From: Cephalothrix simula
Taxonomy: Eukaryota; Nemertea; Palaeonemertea; Archinemertea; Cephalotrichidae
Assembly (NCBI GenBank): GCA_035591015.1
Contig: JAXIUW010180848.1
Span: 1 to 12,793 of the forward strand
Direction of reading: 5' to 3'
Length of the DNA stretch: 12,793 nucleotides
In this document: piece by piece, positions 7,343-12,793 of the stretch
Layout: every line of letters begins with the position of its first letter
How positions within the stretch are numbered: position 1 is the stretch's first letter
Position numbers and translations under genes: made by a program
The notes under the pieces: model-generated
What the model was told of the DNA's origin: nothing
Database searches by the model: none
Seen by the model: only the letters and a program-made list of their open reading frames with translations

Positions 7343-8552
7343 GACGGTGGAGGCATTGAGGCAGTAGTGATACAATCCGTGACTTCAGTATTTCATCAGG
7401 AGATTTTTAAGCACTAGGCAGGTTGCTTTTTAAGATGAATTATCACTCTAAAATAGTTATCGATGTTTTCTTCGCTAATTGAGTCACATTTTCAAAGTAA
7501 AACCATGCATCAAGAAAGATGAACTTCAGTATCGCTGAAAAGACTTAACAGAATATAAAAATAAAATTATTGAAAACAATTTATAGACCTTTGTCAGTTT
7601 TAAATAATTTGGTGGGGGGATTTTCAAGTTGTGTATATCATATCAAAACATGTAGCAATATCAATAATCAAGATTTAAAAAACCTTAGACCGGCTCACTT
7701 GACAGACAAATTTATGTGCTTAAATTTGGACAGTTAAATGTACTTGACAAGTAAAGCACAGCCTGTGGAAAACAGCTAGTCAACATGATACTTAAATAAC
7801 AATGAATATAGGAACGATACCTGCAAAGACGGACTTCCTAGCTAAAGTCATTAGGAAGTAAATTTGAAACTTCTCAGGCCAGTGGCTAAGACGACAAACC
7901 ACGGCGTCAAATAGACCAGATAATTGGTGGTATAAAACAACATTCCTGAAGGCATCATCTTCTAATTGATTCAGCATCATTTGAGACTTATAAACCATTT
8001 ATAATTAGAATAGGCTAAGCACTTTTTCTTTTCATTCAAATGAATAACATATTTTGATGACGTTTGACAAAAATTAAAATCTAAACGCCACACGACCATT
8101 GGATTTTACAAAAACATGGTTGCGGGACTGCGGGTGCAGAGCTACTGATCATACACAACAGGGTAATTGTTTCTCTCAACCACGAAATCTAAGATTACAG
8201 ATTTACAAAATTAAGCAAATAATCCCAAGGACTCATGGCCTCAAGGCAATCATTCTTTGCTCCAGGGCACTCTCTGCATTATCCTCTTCAAACACTGATG
8301 TTACCATCATATTATGCAAGCCAAAAGACTCAAAAAGCATTGAAACTATTAAAACAATTTATTTAAACTTTCAAAAATATTATTGAATAGAAAATTTTTA
8401 TTAGCTCAAGGCACCATGCCTTGTAAGTCTTAATAAAATCAGTTCCTGGAAGAAAAGAATTTGTATTGCAAACATTGCACATCTCATATGTGAATTTCAA
8501 AAGTATCTGATCTATGAAATGGTTTACAGAACTGTGAGGAACAATTCTAATG
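7343..8552. other. AT-rich DNA without recognisable genes
   Basis: Short open frames at 7792-7998 (minus) and 8099-8386 (plus, with no ATG at the stated start) lack splice or composition support. A 17-base palindrome CAAGGCACCATGCCTTG lies at 8406-8422. No other structure was seen. Confidence 0.5.
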
Positions 8553-8594
8553 AATTTTAATAAATAAATTTTAATAAGTAAATATTAATAAATT
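8553..8594. repeat. Three tandem 14-base units
   Basis: AATTTTAATAAATA, AATTTTAATAAGTA and AATATTAATAAATT follow one another directly. It is a simple AT-rich minisatellite fragment. Confidence 0.85.
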
Positions 8595-8638
8595 ATTGAT
8601 CATAACACTGTCGTTTGTCTCATTTATTGTAACACAAA

Positions 8639-8902
8639 ATGCGATGTTTAAAGATAGCCGTTCAGAAGTGGTCAGAAGTTGATGTTTTCAAGTTGAATGG
8701 AGTTTTCAAGTGTTTGGCATGCAATTTCAACTAGAAAGTGAACATTGTGGACGACATGAAACTACTGGAACGGGCCAAAGTGTTTTATTCTAGACCTGCA
8801 AAGACAGCTGACCACACAGACAGTGATTATAGGCCGTTCGATGTATTATCATATAATGATATTCGACCATATTACCCATCTCAATACATATCATCGAAAT
8901 AG
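8639..8902 (+). pseudogene. Possible broken reading frame, unidentified
   Basis: From the ATG at 8639 a frame runs 31 codons (MRCLKIAVQKWSEV...) to a TAG at 8732-8734. It then stays open in the same frame for 55 more codons, ending YYPSQYISSK before the TAG at 8900-8902. The second half is tyrosine- and aspartate-rich and looks fairly protein-like. I recognise no family and see no splice sites. An 87-codon frame with one internal stop is well within chance for this window, so this entry is a pointer only. Confidence 0.12.
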
Positions 8903-9238
8903 TCATGGTTATCGAATTTTTACAATAAGAACATTCAGAAAGGTTGGGTTCTTGTCAAAGGAACTTGATTATTGAATACAACGTGGAAGTGAAAGAGTGA
9001 ATAATATTATAGGTCATAGCACTACTCCGCCTACTGTAAACAACTTGATTTTTCAACCGTTTGATGTATTATAAAAATATCGTTGCACTATTTAATTCTA
9101 CATATTAAACTTAGCCAGTACGGATGCCGTTCTGGGGCAGTTAAGGTTTTTAGCACCATTTTCCAGGCAAAAAAGCAGTTTGGAACATGTGGCTTCGTCA
9201 TAACTTCCGTAAGTCATTCCCGGTTTGGATTTACTAAT

Positions 9239-9253
9239 AAGGTCAAGGTCAAA
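9239..9253 (+). repeat. AAGGTCAAGGTCA motif
   Basis: AAGGTCAAGGTCAAA is the inverse of the run at 6248-6262. Together with the nearby CATAACTTCCG it resembles the molluscan dispersed repeat style. It also matches two overlapping AGGTCA nuclear-receptor half-sites, but nothing links it to a promoter. Confidence 0.4.
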
Positions 9254-9283
9254 TTTGAAACCAGAAGTAAAGAAAACCCCGGG

Positions 9284-9412
9284 AAAGAAAATCCCAAAAT
9301 CGACAACAAATCATTAAATTTCTCTTTTCTCTACATGTATATTAAGCAAGCCTTTTTTTTAAATTGAGAAAAGAGAAATTTAAATGTTTTTGTTGATCTT
9401 GACATTTTCTTT
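9284..9412. repeat. 129-base inverted repeat
   Basis: The left arm (9284-9331) and right arm (9366-9412) pair over nearly 50 bases, including a perfect 16-base core, AAATTTCTCTTTTCTC against GAGAAAAGAGAAATTT. Outer pairing includes AAAGAAAAT with ATTTTCTTT and CAACAAA with TTTTGTTG. The 34-base loop contains CTACATGTA and a T8 run. It is a small foldback repeat. The open frame that ends inside the loop (9083-9367) is probably accidental. Confidence 0.8.
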
Positions 9413-9526
9413 CTATATAAATGGTATATTAGCCACAGACCTTAAGCGCCAATTTAAAAGAGAAAGAACTTGGACTGACTTCCCCTGATTTCAGCCCACT
9501 TCAGTCCACGTTTTATGGTGTCACTA

Positions 9527-9542
9527 ATTAATGATCATTAAT
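9527..9542. repeat. 16-base perfect palindrome
   Basis: ATTAATGATCATTAAT is fully self-complementary. It is AT-rich and short, so chance is a fair explanation. Confidence 0.6.
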
Positions 9543-9872
9543 ATCACAGGCGCAAAATAATATTATTTTCTTCATTGAAACAATAGAATTGTGCAATGAA
9601 TTGACACTATTCAGCACTATTGTAATAATAAGGTTATTAAACCAATATCATTGCATGATTATTGAATAGAAGAGTAATTAACTGTTTTTTGAAGTATGAC
9701 GTCCAACGGAAAGTTATTACTATAATCAGATGGCTGACAAAGTTTCATTGTGTGGACCGACCAGCAACATACTTTATCAGGATAGTTTTGAATCCCTATT
9801 CATTTGTACAAGGATGATGGACTATATCCAAATAACAAAACACAACTGGCACAAGAAAAGAAAAAACCAAAG

Positions 9873-9895
9873 CTTTCAGCTTACGCCTTCGTCAA
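9873..9895 (-). other. Hammerhead-like core remnant
   Basis: Read on the minus strand, TTGACGA is followed by a possible short stem capped by GUAA and then GAAAG. This resembles the CUGANGA-stem II-GAAA core of hammerhead ribozymes, which are known in Penelope-like retroelements of many animals. The invariant C of CUGANGA is U here, stem II would have a bulge, and no good stem III partner lies upstream. It is therefore at best a decayed copy and unlikely to cleave. A T-rich tail (GGTTTTTTCTTTTC) follows. Chance resemblance is quite possible. Confidence 0.2.
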
Positions 9896-10714
9896 TGGTA
9901 TGACAATGAATGCAGCCGAGTGTTGCCGCCTGAAGTGTTGCGGAGTCTTGCAGTCACAGATTTTCTGTTGACCACTGTTCTGTTGGCCAAATAACTCAGC
10001 ATAAATACACGAAATGCTGTTTTCGGGACATTCAGCAAGAAATAAGAAATGCATGTATTATATTACCGGTAGTTAAGCAAGGTTTACCTTCGAGGAGTAA
10101 CGGCACTGAAACCTTCAGTCCATGGGAACATCGTTAAGCAATAAACGAAACATGAAAATGACTGTGATACAGGTGACCACTTGACCAAGAATCAATGCCA
10201 GGACATCTTGAAGTTGTTGTAAGCAAGTGCTTATTGCCGCAGGGTTACAATCTGGTAGAGTGCAACAAGCATTAGCCTTTAACTTACAATGTACTAATGA
10301 TGGACCGTCCAGCTAAGAATCTTCCAGACGACGTTTTATCATGTGTCAAATTTCAATTCTTCAAAGAATTACTTAACTTTTTCTAGTAGGAAAATACTTT
10401 TGGTTTCAATACGTAAAATCGATTGAATTAGATTTAACTTCCATTTGGGTTCAAGCTACTAATTCAAAGTATATGGGTTTCCATTATAAAAGTTCAAAAC
10501 AAAAACATCTATTGCGAAGTGTGATACCTCGTTGGAAAGCTGGTTTTAGCAGATTCTAAGAACCAAAATAAATGACGGGGTCAGTCGTGCCGAAAATTTT
10601 TTATTACCGAGTTTATAAAACCCTAAAAAATGCGCCCATATTTCCCTTTCCAAAATGACTTCCGGTTTCTGACACTTAAAATTGCCGCAGCTATTTCAAC
10701 TTTTAACATGTTTT

Positions 10715-10752
10715 AAATAATATATGTGTGCATAAATAATATCTGTGTGCAT
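10715..10752. repeat. 19-base tandem duplication
   Basis: AAATAATATATGTGTGCAT (10715-10733) is followed directly by a copy with one change, A to C (10734-10752). Confidence 0.85.
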
Positions 10753-11912
10753 TTATTTCAACTCCAGCTCAATCTATACCTATCCATATTCACCCGTTGC
10801 TGAGGAATCAATACTTTTATACTTTGAGTAATTTGAAAATAGAACCCATTTATTTACCACAACTACATGTAGCAGCGGATCTATATTTGATAAAGTATCA
10901 AAAAATAAGTCAAAAACCTAAAATCTATCTCAATGATTGATAATGCATATAAAAATATAGTTTCAGCGTCTGAAAGATGATCCACCTGACTTGAATCGAG
11001 TGCCAATTAGATTCCATCAAAAGTGGTAAATCAAGATCCGATGGCTAACTGCATTACTGCATCCCTTGGTTGAAGAAGCCAAAATCAATTTATTACAAAA
11101 AATCTTTTCTTCCCGAATTGGAAGATTACGGGACAGGTGCGTGTATCTTAATGTCACTTTTCTCGATAAAAATTGGACAGCAAGAAGGTCTTGATCCGTA
11201 GAGATGGGATTTCCTGAGCCATTTTTTTCAATCTGTGCTCGATATGGGGACATTAGCGTTGGATTATAAGCATTATCACTCTACTCTGGTAAACCCAGAA
11301 TCAATAATCGACAAGATCAGGTGTGACACCGGCATAGTACTAAGGGGGTTATAATCCCAAAAGATAACCATAAAGTCTCTAAAAAGGAAAATCTCACTTA
11401 ATAAGGCTATATTAAAAATTGTCCAATTATTGAGGCTTACGAGAAAGTGTTCTAAAAGTGAATAATGCATGAATTTTTGTAAAAGATACGGAAAAGATCT
11501 TGAGACTTGAGATTTTGCAGAAGAGGAAAAATGCAGGTTTTTGCAAACCTACTAGTATACCAAAAGCGGTTTTGTCAGAATGAAAAATAACAAAACATTG
11601 TTATAATAAAAGACAAGACAACAATTATACCCCAAAGCAATGAAGCTGCTCCTCGCAAAGAGATATATTGAACGATATTCTCAACTCATTTTTTTCAAAC
11701 CCAGCTCATCAAAAATGAATTTTGAAACCAGATCTGGCTTATTAATGACGAACTCTCCTCATCAGAGTACAAAAAGGATTCTAATTTCACATTGTATTTC
11801 TACCCTTTCCTACTAAACCCATGATTTTAGCATAACATGGGTTCAGGTGAAGGTTATGAAAGGATTATACACTAGTGCACAGGCAAGTTCAGCAGTCTGA
11901 TTTCCGCATCAG
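10753..11912. other. AT-rich DNA without recognisable genes
   Basis: Two minus-strand frames (11017-11253 and 11276-11470) are open but unsupported. The second contains an acceptor-like TTCACTTTTAG with a weak donor 54 bases later. A CTACATGTAG palindrome at 10863-10872 is of the kind frequent in molluscs. Confidence 0.5.
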
Positions 11913-11968
11913 CAAAGTCTGCTGTGTCTACGCGGTCGGCCTGAGTTAGCAACGAGATTATTTGTAAG
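11913..11968 (+). other. Weak candidate small exon
   Basis: A 56-base segment, GC-richer than its surroundings, lies between GATTTCCGCATCAG (acceptor-like, weak pyrimidine tract) and TTTGTAAG|GTAAGA (strong donor). One frame is open only across it, reading QSLLCLRGRPELATRLFV, with stops just outside both sites. A second donor GTAAGT lies at 12173. The frames of the two segments do not join cleanly through any acceptor I can find. No protein family is recognised, so chance remains the likely explanation. Confidence 0.18.
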
Positions 11969-12631
11969 GTAAGAGATATCTAGACCTGAGCCTAAAATTC
12001 AAATCCATTACGAATATGAATCGTTCAAAGCAAAAATAAATCTTCTAGTTTTGTTCAAAGGGACCATTAAAGTGATTCCCAGTTCGGAAGAGGCAAAGGC
12101 GCATTTGCAGCACAATAATTCAAAAAAATGGCAAAACTAATTCAAGAATCATATTCCACTAAAATATATCAAGTAAGTATAAGCCTTCAACGTAACCTAA
12201 TGACACAACATTTGAAAATTCAAAATCAATATTATCAATCATTATTTTGAAATTAGATATGAATATTCAAGTATTTGATAAATATAAAACCAAAAATCGA
12301 CAAAATAGTAATACATCAAGAGTATCATGTAATATCTATTTTAGAGAATGTTGCAGAAATTTTACTTGTATAAATCGAGTATAAATGCTCACATATATTG
12401 GGTATACTAGCAATCAGACAACTTTTTGACGACTTTGATAAATAATCAAATTTTCATTCAAAACTGTGGGTATGCACATTATCTTGAGACCGACGTAATA
12501 GAAATTCATTTTATGACGTGGCATACATTGACATCGATCAAATTTTCAGTCAGAACAGGGGAGGCGGGTTGTGAGACTACCTCAAGACACGGAGCGGGGG
12601 TGGGTGGCTGTCAAACGACCAGAAAAATTAA
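11969..12631. other. AT-rich DNA, nothing firm
   Basis: A plus-strand frame is open for 55 codons from 11973, without an ATG, and an ATG in good context (AAAAAAATGG, 12128) stays open to GTAAGT at 12173. Neither is convincing. A G-rich patch near 12555-12607 contains GAGCGGGGGTGGGTGG. Confidence 0.4.
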
Positions 12632-12793
12632 TTGACATATCACCTAAATTGGTGATGTCCAGGAAATTTTACCCAAAATTTTATCTGACGTCAGATAAAT
12701 TGGGTGGTGTCAAGGAAATTTGCCCAAAATTTTATCTCTGAGGTCACGTAAGTTGGGTGGTGATGTCAAGAAATTTTTTGTAGAAGGTCGATG
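12632..12793. repeat. Degenerate tandem units of about 51-55 bases
   Basis: Three units share GG(T)GGTG..GTC.AGGAAATTT and CCCAAAATTTTATCT. The CCCAAAATTTTA word starts at 12672 and 12723 (51 apart), and the GAAATT word recurs about every 52-55 bases. The last unit runs off the window, so the array is probably longer. The first unit has a short hairpin, ATCACC facing GGTGAT (12639-12656). Confidence 0.75.
12680..12699. repeat. 20-base perfect palindrome with TGACGTCA core
   Basis: TTTATCTGACGTCAGATAAA is completely self-complementary and its centre is the CREB/ATF recognition sequence. It lies in one unit of the tandem array. The next unit has CTGAGGTCACG instead, so the palindrome is specific to this copy. 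Confidence 0.8.

Larger units (their letters stand above)
9413..10714. other. Mostly featureless AT-rich DNA
   Basis: Apart from the 16-base palindrome and hammerhead-like remnant listed separately, no gene is supported. GTGTTGC is repeated at about 9920 and 9936 around CCGCCTGAA. A fair acceptor, TTCCCCTGATTTCAG, sits near 9481-9495 with no open exon after it. Confidence 0.5.

Noticed and set aside
7490-7535. Acceptor-like AAGTCTTTTCAG on the minus strand near 7535
   Set aside because: The following frame closes after about 30 codons and no donor of quality follows.
8099-8386. 95-codon plus-strand open frame
   Set aside because: The stated start is not ATG, there is no splice context, and its length is within chance for AT-rich DNA of this size.
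9083-9367. 94-codon plus-strand open frame
   Set aside because: It crosses the AAGGTCA-type repeat and ends in the loop of an inverted repeat. The KVKVKFE-like stretch is a translation of the repeat.
11396-11456. Minus-strand micro-exon between TTCACTTTTAG and GTGAGA
   Set aside because: The donor is weak and the insert is AT-rich. Such pairs occur often by chance, as the several similar unmatched sites in this window show.
11973-12140. 55-codon plus-strand open segment rich in Lys and Glu
   Set aside because: It looks protein-like but has no ATG and no plausible acceptor, and its frame does not join the upstream candidate exon.
12555-12607. Possible G-quadruplex patch
   Set aside because: Runs of three or more G are too few and too widely spaced for a standard four-run quadruplex.

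Overview
This looks like a non-coding, repeat-rich stretch of an animal nuclear genome, most likely a mollusc (bivalve or gastropod). The DNA is strongly AT-rich and has no long open reading frame (the longest is under 100 codons). It has no operon-like spacing, ribosome binding sites or other bacterial features. It carries runs of the TGACCTTGACC / AAGGTCAAGGTCA type and frequent TACATGTA-like words, which in my experience are typical of molluscan genomes. That attribution is inference from style, not a database match.

Layout. 1-1584: mostly unremarkable AT-rich DNA, with a GC-richer island (193-363) and the best protein-coding candidate, a 101-base internal exon on the minus strand (1351-1451). 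That exon is framed by a strong polypyrimidine/CAG acceptor and a CTG|GTAAGT donor. If it is real, much of the window is intron or flank of a minus-strand gene. 1585-3445: a dense cluster of palindromic DNA. It holds a foldback element built on GGGCCC palindromes between two TTAA sites, a nearly perfect 97-base hairpin, a second 60-base hairpin, and a 540-base element with about 210-base terminal inverted repeats. The last is flanked by a 9-base direct repeat and sits in a degenerate ATCACGA-motif array. 3446-5318: nothing recognisable. 5319-5583: a foldback element with an exact 48-base tandem duplication in one arm. 5584-6642: plain sequence apart from a TGACCT-motif run. 6643-7342: a 700-base foldback element with a perfect 17-base terminal match and a 62-base tandem duplication in one arm. 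7343-9238: almost featureless. 9239-9412: TGACC-type motif followed by a short foldback. 9413-12631: mostly featureless, with a weak hammerhead-like core (9873-9895), a 19-base tandem duplication (10715-10752) and a weak exon candidate (11913-11968). 12632-12793: degenerate tandem units of about 51-55 bases that run off the window end.

The genes do not work together in any visible pathway. The content is non-autonomous, hairpin-forming mobile DNA: at least four separate foldback/MITE-like families, none encoding a transposase here. The most interesting themes are the clustering of unrelated palindromes between 1585 and 3445, and the repeated occurrence of tandem duplications confined to a single arm of a foldback. 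I found no convincing complete gene, tRNA, rRNA or CRISPR array.
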